From Oleiagrimonas sp963817755 (GTDB lineage Bacteria > Pseudomonadota > Gammaproteobacteria > Xanthomonadales > Rhodanobacteraceae): DNA of 64,000 nt. The notes beneath the pieces were generated by a model, which did not search any database, was not told the origin of the DNA, and saw only the letters and a program-made list of their open reading frames with translations. Positions 18,509 to 29,071 of this stretch are shown in pieces; the first letter of the stretch is position 1, and the number at the start of each line of letters is the position of its first letter. The stretch is from NCBI GenBank assembly GCA_963817755.1, contig CAWFPB010000001.1:124001-188000 (forward strand). The letters run 5' to 3'. Made by a program: the position numbers and the translations under genes.

Positions 18509-20011
18509 ATGCAGGATCGTCGCATTCGAAACATCGTCATCGTGGGCGGGGGCACGGCGGGCTGGATGACGGCCGCCGCGCTGGCCAACGCCCTGCAGGG
18601 CAGCTGCCGCATCGAGCTGGTCGAATCGGCGGCGATCGGCACCGTCGGCGTGGGCGAGGCCACCATCCCGCCGATCAAGCGTTTCAACCATTCGCTGGGC
18701 ATCGACGAGAACGCGTTCCTGGCCGCCACCGGCGGCACCTTCAAGCTGGGCATCGAGTTCGTCGACTGGGCGCGCCAGGGGCATCGCTACTTCCATCCGT
18801 TCGGCCCGTTCGGCGCCGAGTTCGATGTGGTGCCGCTGCACCATTACTGGCTGCGCGAGCGCCGGCGCGGCAGCGAGGTGCCGATCGAGGAGTACTCGCT
18901 GGCCTGGCAGGCGGCCCGGCGCGGGCGCTTCGATCCGCCGCGCGGCGACCATCGCCACGCGCAGTCGACCTACGACTACGCCTATCACTTCGACGCCATC
19001 CGCTACGCGCATTTTTTGCGCGAGTACGCCGAAGCACGCGGCGTGGTGCGTACCGAGGGCCGGGTGGTGGACGTGGGCCTGCGCGGCGAGGACGGCTTCA
19101 TCGAATCGCTGCGGCTGGAGGATGGGCGCGACATCGAGGCCGATTTCTTCATCGACTGCTCGGGTTTCCGCGGCCTGCTGATCGAACAGGCGCTGGGCAC
19201 CGGCTACGAGCACTGGGACCACTGGCTGCCGTGCGACCGCGCGGTCGCGGTCGGCTGCGACCTGGGTGAGGAGCTGCCCTCGCATACCCGCGCCACCGCG
19301 CATGCGGCCGGCTGGCAGTGGCGCATCCCGCTGCAGCACCGCATGGGCAACGGCCACGTGTACTGCAGCCGCTACCTGAGCGACGACGAAGCGAGCGCCA
19401 CGCTGCTCGACAACCTCGAGGGCGAGGCGCTGGGCGAGCCGCGCCTGCTGCGCTTCGTCACCGGCCGTCGGCGCCGGTTCTGGAACCGCAACTGCGTGGC
19501 CATCGGGTTGTCGGCCGGTTTCATGGAACCGCTGGAGTCGACCAGCATCCACCTGGTGCAGACCGGCATCACGCGCCTGCTGGCGCTGTTCCCGGACCGC
19601 GACTTCGATCCGCTGGCGGCGCACGAGTACAACCGCATCACCACCGCCGAGTACGAGCGCGTGCGCGACTTCCTGATCCTGCACTACCACGCCACCGTGC
19701 GCGACGATGCGCCGTTGTGGCGACACACCCGACAGATGCCCATTCCCGGCGAGCTCCAGTACAAGATCGACCAGTACCGCAGCCACGGGCGCATCGTCGC
19801 CGAAGCCCTGGAGCTGTTCCAGAACCCCAACTGGTTGGCGGTGCTCGCCGGGCAGGGCATCGAGCCCGAACGCTACGACCCGCTGGTGGATCTGCGCACG
19901 AAGGTGGACGGGGCGAAGATGCTGGCCGGCCTGCGCCAGGCGCTGGTCCAGGCGGCCGAGGCGATGCCGGGGCATCGGGCGTACATCGAGCGGCATTGCA
20001 AGGCCACGTAA
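18509..20011 (+). CDS. FAD-dependent tryptophan-halogenase-like protein 1
   Basis: 500 residues from ATG at 18509, ten bases after AGGAGGAG. The FAD-binding motif is IVGGGTAGWMTA (residues 11-22). Lys79 in GGTFKLGIEF falls exactly at the catalytic lysine position of PrnA/RebH, the W-x-W-x-I-P halogenase signature is present (GWQWRIP), and EPLEST carries the conserved catalytic Glu region. Family members use FADH2, oxygen and halide to make hypohalous acid that the lysine directs onto an electron-rich aromatic. The substrate cannot be deduced. Homologues are known beside TonB-dependent receptors in Xanthomonas and Caulobacter. Here the gene sits directly behind operator C, divergent from the GH31 gene, so co-regulation with maltodextrin use is predicted. 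Confidence 0.88.
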   Translation: MQDRRIRNIVIVGGGTAGWMTAAALANALQGSCRIELVESAAIGTVGVGEATIPPIKRFNHSLGIDENAFLAATGGTFKLGIEFVDWARQGHRYFHPFGPFGAEFDVVPLHHYWLRERRRGSEVPIEEYSLAWQAARRGRFDPPRGDHRHAQSTYDYAYHFDAIRYAHFLREYAEARGVVRTEGRVVDVGLRGEDGFIESLRLEDGRDIEADFFIDCSGFRGLLIEQALGTGYEHWDHWLPCDRAVAVGCDLGEELPSHTRATAHAAGWQWRIPLQHRMGNGHVYCSRYLSDDEASATLLDNLEGEALGEPRLLRFVTGRRRRFWNRNCVAIGLSAGFMEPLESTSIHLVQTGITRLLALFPDRDFDPLAAHEYNRITTAEYERVRDFLILHYHATVRDDAPLWRHTRQMPIPGELQYKIDQYRSHGRIVAEALELFQNPNWLAVLAGQGIEPERYDPLVDLRTKVDGAKMLAGLRQALVQAAEAMPGHRAYIERHCKAT

Positions 20012-20021
20012 GCGCCGGGAC

Positions 20022-20046
20022 TCGGGACGGACTCGGGACTCGGGAC
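20022..20046. repeat. short GGGACTC-type heptamer run
   Basis: Imperfect copies of GGGACTC/GGGACGG follow the first halogenase gene. The unit is the same as in the arrays at 47114, 48958 and 49072. Confidence 0.55.
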
Positions 20047-20085
20047 GGTGGATTCTGCGCAAGGCATGAAGCCTGCCGCACGGCC

Positions 20086-20110
20086 GTAGGGCGGACGAAG
20101 TCCGCCCTAC
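20086..20110. terminator. 11-bp perfect hairpin between the convergent halogenase genes
   Basis: GTAGGGCGGAC and GTCCGCCCTAC pair fully around GAA. The right arm contains the stop codon of the second halogenase gene (20107-20109). Likely a bidirectional terminator of a REP-like class; no T tract. Confidence 0.6.
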
Positions 20111-21621
20111 GAGGCCGCGCGGCAGTGCTTTTCGATGAACTGCTCGTGCGTGGGCATGGCGCCGACTTCGCGCTCGACCAGGGTGCGCATGTTGCCGAGG
20201 AATTCGTCCAGCTGCGCCTGCGGCAGGGCGTCGGCGAGCGGGTGGTAGCGCTCGGGCATGACGTGCTGGCCGACCATCACCTGCAGCCAGCCGACGTCGG
20301 TGAACAGCTCGTCGGCCTCGCGGAAGATCTGCCCGCTGGCGCGGAAGAGGGCCCGCTTGCGGCGCAGGTTGTCGGGCATGTCCAGTTGCGCGCAGTGGCG
20401 CCAGAACGGGGTGTCGTCACGCTCGGTCGAGCGGTAGTGCAACACCAGGAAATCTCGGATGGACTCGAACTCCATGCGCGTGGCGCGGTTGTAGGCCTCG
20501 ACCAGCGCCGGGGCGCAATGACGATCCGGGAAGTGCGCCAGCAGCCGCCCCACGGCGGACTGGATCAGGTGGATGCCGGTCGATTCCAGCGGCTCCATGA
20601 AGCCGGCCGACAGGCCGATGGCCACGCAGTTGCCGTTCCAGGCCCGCTTGCGCAGCCCGGTGGTGAAGCGCAGCACGCGCGGCTCGCCCAGCGCCTCGCC
20701 CTCGATGTGTTCCAGCAGCGTGGCGGCGGCTTCGTCGTCGCTGATGTACTCGCTGCAGTACACGTGGCCGTTGCCGCTGCGGTGCTGCAGCGGGATGCGC
20801 CATTGCCAGCCGGCGGCGCGCGCGCTGGCCTGGGTGAACGGGCGCATCGGCGGCACCCGTTCGCTGGCCACGACCACCGCGCGGTCGCAGGGCAGCCATT
20901 CGCGCCAGTCCTCGTAGCCGGTGGCCAGTGCCTGCTCGATCAGCAGGCCGCGGAAGCCCGAGCAGTCGATGAACAGGTCGCCTTCCACGACTTCGCCGCT
21001 CTCCAGGCGCACCGATTCGATGAAGCCGTCGCCTTCGCGCCGCGTCACGTCGACCACCTTGCCTTCGGTACGCTGCACGACCTTGGGGTCGCACTGGCGA
21101 CGCAGGTATTGCGCGTACAGCCCTGCGTCCAGATGGTAGGCATGGCGCAGGCCGGTCATCGGGCTCTTGCCGAGGCGGTCGCTGATCGCCATGCGCCCTT
21201 CCCGGCAGGCGCGGGCGTTGGGCGAGTAGGCCCACAGGTCCGGGGCCTGTTCCCGGCCGAGGCTTCTCAGCCAGTAGTGCTGGAACGGGATCAGCCCGTG
21301 CGGCAGCCCGATGTCGCCGAAGGCATGCAGGTAGGAATCGCCGATCCGGCCCCAATCGTTGAACTGGATGCCCAGCTTGTAGGTGCCGCGGCTGGCCTTG
21401 AGCACCTCGCGCTCGTCCAGCCCGAGGAACTGGTTGATGTGGCGGATCTGCGGGATGGTCGCCTCGCCCACGCCGACGGTGCCGATGGCGTCGGATTCGA
21501 TCAGCCGGATCCCCAGCTGCCCTCCCAGCGCGCGCCCGAGCAGTGCGGCGGTGATCCACCCGGCGGTCCCGCCCCCGACGATCACCACCCGCCGGATCGA
21601 GTCATTGGTGTCTGTCATCAC
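20107..21621 (-). CDS. FAD-dependent tryptophan-halogenase-like protein 2
   Basis: 504 residues. Same architecture as the neighbouring halogenase: IVGGGTAGWITA, VGVGEATIP, the catalytic lysine in GTYKLGIQFNDW (Lys82 with this start), GWQWRIP and EPLESTGIHLI. The two proteins are clearly paralogous over their whole length but differ in the residues after GEATIP (QIRHINQFLGLDE here, PIKRFNHSLGIDE in the first), so substrates may differ. It lies 155 bp downstream of the TonB-dependent receptor on the same strand, separated from it by a strong terminator, and may be reached by read-through. No separate flavin reductase is encoded in the window, so reduced FAD must come from elsewhere. Confidence 0.87.
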   Translation of the reverse strand: MMTDTNDSIRRVVIVGGGTAGWITAALLGRALGGQLGIRLIESDAIGTVGVGEATIPQIRHINQFLGLDEREVLKASRGTYKLGIQFNDWGRIGDSYLHAFGDIGLPHGLIPFQHYWLRSLGREQAPDLWAYSPNARACREGRMAISDRLGKSPMTGLRHAYHLDAGLYAQYLRRQCDPKVVQRTEGKVVDVTRREGDGFIESVRLESGEVVEGDLFIDCSGFRGLLIEQALATGYEDWREWLPCDRAVVVASERVPPMRPFTQASARAAGWQWRIPLQHRSGNGHVYCSEYISDDEAAATLLEHIEGEALGEPRVLRFTTGLRKRAWNGNCVAIGLSAGFMEPLESTGIHLIQSAVGRLLAHFPDRHCAPALVEAYNRATRMEFESIRDFLVLHYRSTERDDTPFWRHCAQLDMPDNLRRKRALFRASGQIFREADELFTDVGWLQVMVGQHVMPERYHPLADALPQAQLDEFLGNMRTLVEREVGAMPTHEQFIEKHCRAAS

Positions 21622-21713
21622 ATGATGTCCACAGTGTGCGGGAAACAGCGGGAGCGCCGCGGGCTCCCCCCGCTTTTACGATTCCCGAATCCCCATTCCC
21701 GATTCCCGGCCTT

Positions 21714-21750
21714 AAAAAAAAGAGCCCCGTCGATGGTACTCAACGGGGCT
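21714..21750 (-). terminator. factor-independent terminator of the TonB receptor gene
   Basis: On the minus strand AGCCCCGT and ACGGGGCT form an 8-bp stem followed by a run of eight T, 27 bp after the receptor stop codon. This is the clearest intrinsic terminator of the island. Confidence 0.88.
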
Positions 21751-21776
21751 CACCTGGGTAAAACGGGGAGATGTGT

Positions 21777-24620
21777 TTACTTGAACTTGTAGGACACGCC
21801 CATTTCGTAGCGGCGGCCGTAGTTCTCCCAGGTCTGGATCATGCGGGGATCGTTCCCCTGGTAGGTAATGAACTTCTTGTTGGTCAGGTTCGAGCCCTGC
21901 AGCAGGAAGGTCAGGCCCTTCATGGGTCCGCTCTGGATGGCGTAGCTGATCTGCGCATCGTAGGTGCTGCCACCCTGGATGTTCTGCTCTTGGCGCGAGG
22001 CGCTGATGCCGTAGATGCGGCCCAGGAAGGTGCTGCGGTAGCTCTGGCTGACGCGGGCCTGGAATCCGTCACGCTCGTAGTAGATCGTGTTGTTGATCAC
22101 GTGCTCGGACAGGCCGGGAACGGTGATCGGATTCGGGTTGCCGTCGTACACGATCGAGCTCTGCGTCAGGTTGTCCGACAGGATCACGCCGAAGCCCTTC
22201 AGCACCGGGGTCACCAGGCCCAGCGGGGTGTTCAGGACCACCTGCGCGCCGCGCACGTAGCCATGGCCGCTGTTGGTGGGACCGGAGACGAAGCCCTGGG
22301 TGGTGCCCAGCTGCGAGGACTGCGAGGGATCGAGGTAGGAGCTGACGAAGTTGGAGAAGTCGTACGGGTAGGACGAGTTCGGGTTGATGTAGTCGGTCAG
22401 TTTGATGAAGTAGCCCGACACCGAGAAGAAACCCTTGCTGTGACCGAAGTACCACTCGCTGCTCAGGTTGTAGTTCTGGGCCATCGACGGCAGCAGCTTG
22501 GCGTTGCCGCCCGACGCACTGAAGTAGGCGTTGTTCGGGTCGGTCGAGGCCAGGTTGGTGATGTTGGCGCTGACGCCCTGGCTGGGGTTGATCTGGTCCA
22601 TGCGGGCACGCGCCATGGTGCGTGCGGCGCCGAAGCGCAGGTCCCAGCGGTCGTTCAGGCCGAGCACCAGGTTCAGGCTGGGCAGGTAGCGGGTGTAGGT
22701 GGTGCCGCCCGTGACCGGGATCAGCGCGATCTGCGAACCCACGGTGGAGCTGGTCGGCGCCACGCGCTCACCCGTCGCGTTCTGGCTGGTGTGTGCAACC
22801 TGCAGGCCGAAGTTGCCGCGCAGCGGGTAGTTGCCCAGCATCGTGTCCAGGTTGAACTGCACGTACGGCGTGGTGTCGGTTTCCTTCACCTTCCAGTTCG
22901 GCGGCAGCGGCAAGCTCGACTGGAACACCGGGACCTGCACATAGGTGCCGTCCTTGATGGCCGCGATCGGGTCGTACAGCGGCTGCGAGCCCACGCCCAT
23001 GAAGCTGAGCGGGTCGCCGGTGATGGCACCGCTCGGCAGCGGCGCGGTCTGCGCACCCCACGGATCGGTCAGGAAGGTCTGACTGCCGTTGTTGGGCACC
23101 AGGAAGCGCTGGTCGATGTTGAAGGTCTTCTTGCGGTTGGCGCGGTCGATGCCGAACTTGATGCTGGCGATCGGGCCGTTGACGAAGCTGCGTTCCAGGC
23201 TGAAGCGCAGGTCGCCGATGTAGTCCATCACGCGCGGCGAATTGACGAAGCCGCCCTGCACCAGGCCACTGCCGGCACCCCAGCCCTGCGGGTCGGTCAG
23301 GTAGGTGTTGCCGGGCGTGTAGTTCAGCGTGTTGTTGAGCTGCCACAACCCGTCGGGGCCCGACTGGTTGAAGTTGACGGTGTCGAACGGACCGTTGCCG
23401 CCGCCGTAGGACGGGCCGGCATAGCTCTCGATGAAGGCGTCGTGGCGATCGGCACGCGAGTAGCTGAAGTCGCTCTCGAAGTTCCAGTCCTCGTTGATGC
23501 GCCACTTGTTGTTCCAGCCGATGTTGTAGACCTTCGACAGCGAACGGTTGTAGTCGTTGCGCAGCACCGGCTTGACGTTGGTGAACGTGCCGCTGGTGAT
23601 CAGGCCGTTCTGGACCGTGTAGCCCGTATCCAGCGTGGCGCCGCTCCAGGCCAGCGGAAACTCGATACCCTTGGCCTGCTGCCGGTCATGGAAGCGGTCG
23701 TAGGTCATGTCCAGCGTGCTGGTGAAGTTGTCGTTGGGCTGGTACTGCAGGGTGGTCAGCAGGCCGGTACGGTTGAACAGGTCGGAGATCGCATAGTTCT
23801 TGGAACCGCCGATGACGTAATTGCCGCCGGTGGTCGGATAGCCCCACGGCGACTCGTGCTGGATCTGGGTCGGGTTCTGCTCGAAGTCCACGCCCACGGT
23901 CACGCCGAAGGTATGGTCGGCAAACTGGTCGACCCACACGCCGTTGACCTTGTAGCCCTTGTCGCTGACACCGCGGCCCTGGGCCACCTGGCCCAGGTCG
24001 TCCCAGACGTAGTTGGCATTGATGGCGGCCACCTGGTGGTCCTGCTCGAGCGGACGCATGGTGTGCATGTCCACGGTGCCGGCCAGGCCCTGGCCCAGCA
24101 GCGAGGCGGACGGGCTCAGGTGCACCTGCACGCTGTTGAACCAGCTGGACGGGTACTGGTCGAACTGCACGCCGCGGTTGTTGCCGGTGGACACCTGCTG
24201 GCGGCCGTTGACCAGCGCGGTGCTGAAGTCCGGGCCCAGGCCATGGATGGAGAGCACCTGCGGGCGACCGGCCAGGGTCTGCACGGCCAGGCCGGGCAGG
24301 CGGCCCAGCGAGTCGGCGATCGAGGTGCCGGGCAGCTTGCCGATCTGTTCGGCGGAAATGGCCTCGACAATCACGTCGGAGTTGCGCTGCGTGGCAATGG
24401 AGTTCTGCACGCTGCTGGCAAAGCCGGTCACTTCCACGGTGCCGAGCTTGGCCACCTTGGGACGCTTTTTCTGTTCCTTCTTGCTCTTCTGGGTGGCCTT
24501 CTGGCTCGTGGCCTGCCCGTTGTCCTGTGACTGGCCGGTCGGCTGGGCGTAGACGCCGGTGGCCGTCATCAGAATTGCCGAAGCCAGTGCGGCGCTCAGC
24601 ACATTACGCTTGAGAATCAT
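21777..24620 (-). CDS. TonB-dependent outer-membrane receptor for maltodextrins
   Basis: 947 residues from ATG at 24620, eight bases after GGGAGG. Signal peptide VLSAALASAILMTATGVYAQ; a Gln/Lys-rich linker; then the plug domain (VEVTGFASSVQNSIATQR, ISAEQIGKLPGTSIADSLGRLPG, LSPSASLLGQGLAGTVDMHTMRP). The remainder is a long beta-barrel with many alternating aromatic strands and a C-terminal strand ending YEMGVSYKFK. This is the Xanthomonas/Caulobacter receptor type used for TonB-powered uptake of oligosaccharides. Operators D and E precede it, and the GH13 alpha-glucosidase diverges from the same region, so maltodextrin is the likely cargo. That assignment rests on context, not on pore residues. 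Confidence 0.9.
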   Translation of the reverse strand: MILKRNVLSAALASAILMTATGVYAQPTGQSQDNGQATSQKATQKSKKEQKKRPKVAKLGTVEVTGFASSVQNSIATQRNSDVIVEAISAEQIGKLPGTSIADSLGRLPGLAVQTLAGRPQVLSIHGLGPDFSTALVNGRQQVSTGNNRGVQFDQYPSSWFNSVQVHLSPSASLLGQGLAGTVDMHTMRPLEQDHQVAAINANYVWDDLGQVAQGRGVSDKGYKVNGVWVDQFADHTFGVTVGVDFEQNPTQIQHESPWGYPTTGGNYVIGGSKNYAISDLFNRTGLLTTLQYQPNDNFTSTLDMTYDRFHDRQQAKGIEFPLAWSGATLDTGYTVQNGLITSGTFTNVKPVLRNDYNRSLSKVYNIGWNNKWRINEDWNFESDFSYSRADRHDAFIESYAGPSYGGGNGPFDTVNFNQSGPDGLWQLNNTLNYTPGNTYLTDPQGWGAGSGLVQGGFVNSPRVMDYIGDLRFSLERSFVNGPIASIKFGIDRANRKKTFNIDQRFLVPNNGSQTFLTDPWGAQTAPLPSGAITGDPLSFMGVGSQPLYDPIAAIKDGTYVQVPVFQSSLPLPPNWKVKETDTTPYVQFNLDTMLGNYPLRGNFGLQVAHTSQNATGERVAPTSSTVGSQIALIPVTGGTTYTRYLPSLNLVLGLNDRWDLRFGAARTMARARMDQINPSQGVSANITNLASTDPNNAYFSASGGNAKLLPSMAQNYNLSSEWYFGHSKGFFSVSGYFIKLTDYINPNSSYPYDFSNFVSSYLDPSQSSQLGTTQGFVSGPTNSGHGYVRGAQVVLNTPLGLVTPVLKGFGVILSDNLTQSSIVYDGNPNPITVPGLSEHVINNTIYYERDGFQARVSQSYRSTFLGRIYGISASRQEQNIQGGSTYDAQISYAIQSGPMKGLTFLLQGSNLTNKKFITYQGNDPRMIQTWENYGRRYEMGVSYKFK

Positions 24621-24774
24621 CGTGGTTGCCTCCCCGAATGGATCGCGTGTGTTCCAGGATTCGTCGTGGCCGACGCTGCCAAATGCAGCCCCGGTGCAAA
24701 ACGTTCGCGGCATCGTCACGGCCGCGTAACATTTTCTTGATGGTATCCCCGGGTCCTCCGGTTGCGACGATTCC

Positions 24775-24788
24775 TGCATACGTATTCA
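24775..24788. promoter_or_regulatory. predicted LacI-family operator, site D
   Basis: TGCATACGTATTCA, identical to site A, 155 bp upstream of the receptor start codon. Confidence 0.75.
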
Positions 24789-24907
24789 TAAACACCCTGG
24801 GGCGTGTTCGGGACGGTCACGTTTGGGCCCGCAGCGCTTGAACGGGCGTGGTTCCGCCGGCTCCGGCGATTGTCGAAGCGGTACCCAAGCAGGTCTCGGC
24901 GCCTGCA

Positions 24908-24921
24908 TGAATACGTATGCA
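24908..24921. promoter_or_regulatory. predicted LacI-family operator, site E
   Basis: TGAATACGTATGCA, the exact reverse complement of site D, 99 bp upstream of the GH13 alpha-glucosidase start. Confidence 0.75.
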
Positions 24922-25019
24922 CAACCATCGGCCCCGGTACGGCTCCGCGGTTAAGCTTGGTCGCAACTGCTGTCGAGTGCGTCGGTTGCACCGAAGCCGG
25001 ACCAGCACCGGGGAATTGC

Positions 25020-26639
<1,620 letters not shown>

Positions 26640-26741
26640 TCGCCGCCATTACCGGAGCATTTTGCGGGACGGGTCCGGTCTGCCCATGGATCGGTTGCCC
26701 GACACAGATCGCAAAGACCGCATGTCCACCCGGTCCATTCG

Positions 26742-26758
26742 GGGTCGCGATGCGACCC
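26742..26758. terminator. 7-bp hairpin between convergent genes
   Basis: GGGTCGC and GCGACCC pair around GAT in the gap between the GH13 gene and rpiA. A possible terminator; no T run. Confidence 0.35.
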
Positions 26759-26760
26759 TT

Positions 26761-26791
26761 CCCGGATGCGATTTCGCCTTATCCGGGCTAC
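26761..26791. repeat. REP-like palindrome
   Basis: CCCGGAT and ATCCGGG arms with a GCGATTTCGCC core, followed by GCTAC. The layout resembles enterobacterial REP sequences (GATGCG...CGCCTTATCCGG...CTAC). It lies in a convergent gap, the usual REP position. Confidence 0.55.
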
Positions 26792-26864
26792 GCGGTTGGG
26801 CGCCTCCGTGATCCGAATCGTCCGGCAATGCCGCGGGGCGGCGCACTCCGCACGTTGGACCCGG

Positions 26865-27506
26865 CTACAGCTTGCGGTCGCCTACCAGCACCACGTCGGC
26901 GCCGCGCTGCGCGAACAGGCCCACGCTGACCACGCCGGCGATCTGGTTGAGCTCGCGCTCCAGCGCCACCGGGTCGGTGATGCGCCAGCCGTGCACGTCC
27001 AGGATCCAGTTGCCGTTGTCGGTGACGGTGCCATCGCGCCACACCGGGTGGCCGTCCAGCTTGCTGATCTGGCGGGCCACGTGGCTGCGCGCCATCGGGA
27101 TCACCTCGACGGGCAGCGGGAAGTTGCCCAGCACGTCGACCTGCTTGGACGAATCGATGATGCACACGAACTGGCGCGAGGCCGCGGCGACGATCTTCTC
27201 GCGCGTGAGCGCGGCGCCGCCGCCCTTGATCAGGCGCTTGTGCGGGTCGCATTCGTCGGCGCCGTCCACGTACAGGTCCAGCGGGCCGACGGCGTTCAGG
27301 TCCATGACCTCGATGCCGTGCTTTTTCAGCTGTTCGCTGGACTGCTCGGAGCTGGACACCGCGCCGCGGATGCGGTCCTTGATGTCGGCCAGGGCATCGA
27401 TGAAGAAGGACACGGTCGAGCCGGTGCCGACGCCGACGATGCTGTCGTCCTCGACGTAGGCGATGGCGGCTTCGCCGGCGAGCTGCTTTTCGTTGGCTTG
27501 GGACAT
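26865..27506 (-). CDS. rpiA: ribose-5-phosphate isomerase A
   Basis: 213 residues, standard length. Conserved motifs: GVGTGSTVSFFIDAL (phosphate-binding), SSEQSSEQLKKHGI, DLYVDGADECDPHKRLIKGGGAALTREKIVA (catalytic Asp, Glu and Lys) and DSSKQVDVLG. It interconverts ribose-5-phosphate and ribulose-5-phosphate in the cytoplasmic pentose-phosphate pathway. It is transcribed leftwards, convergent with the GH13 gene; the next gene upstream is the EVE protein, 191 bp away across a GC-rich palindrome. Confidence 0.95.
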   Translation of the reverse strand: MSQANEKQLAGEAAIAYVEDDSIVGVGTGSTVSFFIDALADIKDRIRGAVSSSEQSSEQLKKHGIEVMDLNAVGPLDLYVDGADECDPHKRLIKGGGAALTREKIVAAASRQFVCIIDSSKQVDVLGNFPLPVEVIPMARSHVARQISKLDGHPVWRDGTVTDNGNWILDVHGWRITDPVALERELNQIAGVVSVGLFAQRGADVVLVGDRKL

Positions 27507-27592
27507 GGTCGGGACCGGGGTTCGGGATTCGGGAGGAGGATACCGCAGCATCCGCGCGGATGTCCGGCAGCGCTTCCTACCCAGGCGAAACC

Positions 27593-27616
27593 CCCTCCCC
27601 TGCGGGCAGGGGAGGG
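27593..27616. repeat. CCCTCCCCTGC palindrome
   Basis: CCCTCCCCTGC and GCAGGGGAGGG form an 11-bp perfect stem around GG, followed by GGGGTGGGG. This is a recurrent intergenic sequence type in Xanthomonadaceae genomes and may also terminate the EVE transcript. Confidence 0.5.
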
Positions 27617-27696
27617 CCGGGGTGGGGTCAAGGCAACGAAGCCCGGATGGAAAACCCGCGGCAACCTGCATGGTCGACCCGGATCACCCCAGGCCT

Positions 27697-28151
<455 letters not shown>

Positions 28152-28155
<4 letters not shown>

Positions 28156-28764
28156 GTCGCCTCGCTGGTTGGGTGGCAGTCGATGAGCATCTGGTCGGTG
28201 GCGACGTAGTCGAGCGCGACGTCCCACTCGGCCGGTTCGATGGCCTCGCATTCCTGGAAAGCGTAGCCGATGCCGACCAGCAGCGGCCTGGCCGGGCGCG
28301 CGGCCTCGCGCAGGAAGGCGAAGCTGGCGTCGTAGAAGCCGCCGCCGTAGCCGATGCGGTGTACCGCTTCGATCGAAGGCCAGCAGCGGCACCAGCACCA
28401 GGTCCAGTCCATCCGGGTCCAGCAGGTCCCGGTCGGTGGTCGGCTCCGGGATGCCGTAGCGGTTGGGCTGCACCTCGTCACCCAGGGCCCACGGGGCAAA
28501 GCGCAGCCGGCGCGGGGCGGCGATCTGCGGCAGGTAGATGTGCTGCTTGCGCAGCGCCACCGCGGCCAGGGCCAGGTTCAGCGGCAGCTCGCCGTCGCAG
28601 GCCCAGTAACCGGCGACGCGTTCGGAATCGAGGAAAGCGGGCAGGGTTTCCAGGCACCGGCGGACCCCCTGGGCGGCGCCCATGCGCGTGGGCGGGTCCA
28701 GGGCCCGGCGCTGGTCGGCCATGCGCCGGCGCAGCTCGGTTCGCGGGTCCTGCGTCGGGCTCAA
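28152..28764 (-). pseudogene. 5-formyltetrahydrofolate cyclo-ligase, one frameshift
   Basis: Joined product about 203 residues. The first part reads RTELRRRMADQRRALDP and ends LDLVLVPLLAFD; the second continues in the next frame with HRIGYGGGFYDASFAFL, the family's GYGGGxYD signature. A single extra base at about 28372 separates them; without it the joint reads FDEAVHRIGYGGG. The enzyme (MthfS/YgfA) converts 5-formyl-THF to 5,10-methenyl-THF using ATP. In gammaproteobacteria it commonly lies directly downstream of 6S RNA and zapA, as it does here. A sequencing error is likely. Confidence 0.82.
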
Positions 28765-28788
28765 GCGCGACTCCTGTGACAGACGAAA

Positions 28789-28807
28789 ACGGCCCCGGAG
28801 GGGCCGT
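28789..28807 (-). terminator. terminator downstream of 6S RNA
   Basis: ACGGCCCC and GGGGCCGT form an 8-bp stem with a three-base loop, followed on the minus strand by TTTTCGTCT. It sits between the 6S RNA 3' end and the cyclo-ligase gene. Confidence 0.7.
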
Positions 28808-28822
28808 GCTCGGAAACGGAAG

Positions 28823-29016
28823 AGGTGTTCTCCACAATGCCGATGCGCATCGAACGACCTTGATCCAGAGGGATCAGGTGGGTGGGCTCAGATGGCTTTT
28901 CAGGCTTTCCGTTCGTGACGGACTTGCTCACCGGCCACCTTGTTGCCGACCCGGGTCGTGAGTTAGGAACAAGGCAAATGGAACGAAACGCTGTCGTACA
29001 CCGCAGGGAACACCTT
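28823..29016 (-). ncRNA. ssrS: 6S RNA
   Basis: About 194 nt on the minus strand in the conserved place between zapA and the 5-formyl-THF cyclo-ligase gene. The termini pair (GGTGTTC with GAACACC), and the central part contains GGTGAGCA followed by GTCCGT and GAAAGCCTGAAAA, closely matching the conserved part of E. coli 6S RNA (GGUGAGCA...GUCCGUCC...AGCCUUAAAA). 6S RNA mimics an open promoter and sequesters sigma70 RNA polymerase in stationary phase. Ends are estimated from the pairing and from a TAGAAT -10 box just upstream; they could be off by a few bases. Confidence 0.82.
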
Positions 29017-29023
29017 GGTTCCT

Positions 29024-29029
29024 ATTCTA
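29024..29029 (-). promoter_or_regulatory. -10 box of the 6S RNA promoter
   Basis: TAGAAT on the minus strand, seven bases before the inferred 6S RNA start. The -35 region is weak. Confidence 0.5.
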
Positions 29030-29071
29030 CTCCCAGGCGTGCGGTCGACGCAGCATGCGGTTGGCAAAAAC

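Larger units (their letters stand above)
24621..25019. other. 399-bp divergent control region
   Basis: There is no gene between the receptor (leftward) and the GH13 enzyme (rightward). The region holds operator sites D and E, 133 bp apart centre to centre, and must contain the promoters of both genes. No convincing -35/-10 pair was identified by eye. Confidence 0.7.

Noticed and set aside
21771..24530. 919-codon plus-strand open frame
   Set aside because: It mirrors the TonB receptor in full; composition and lack of domains mark it as a shadow.
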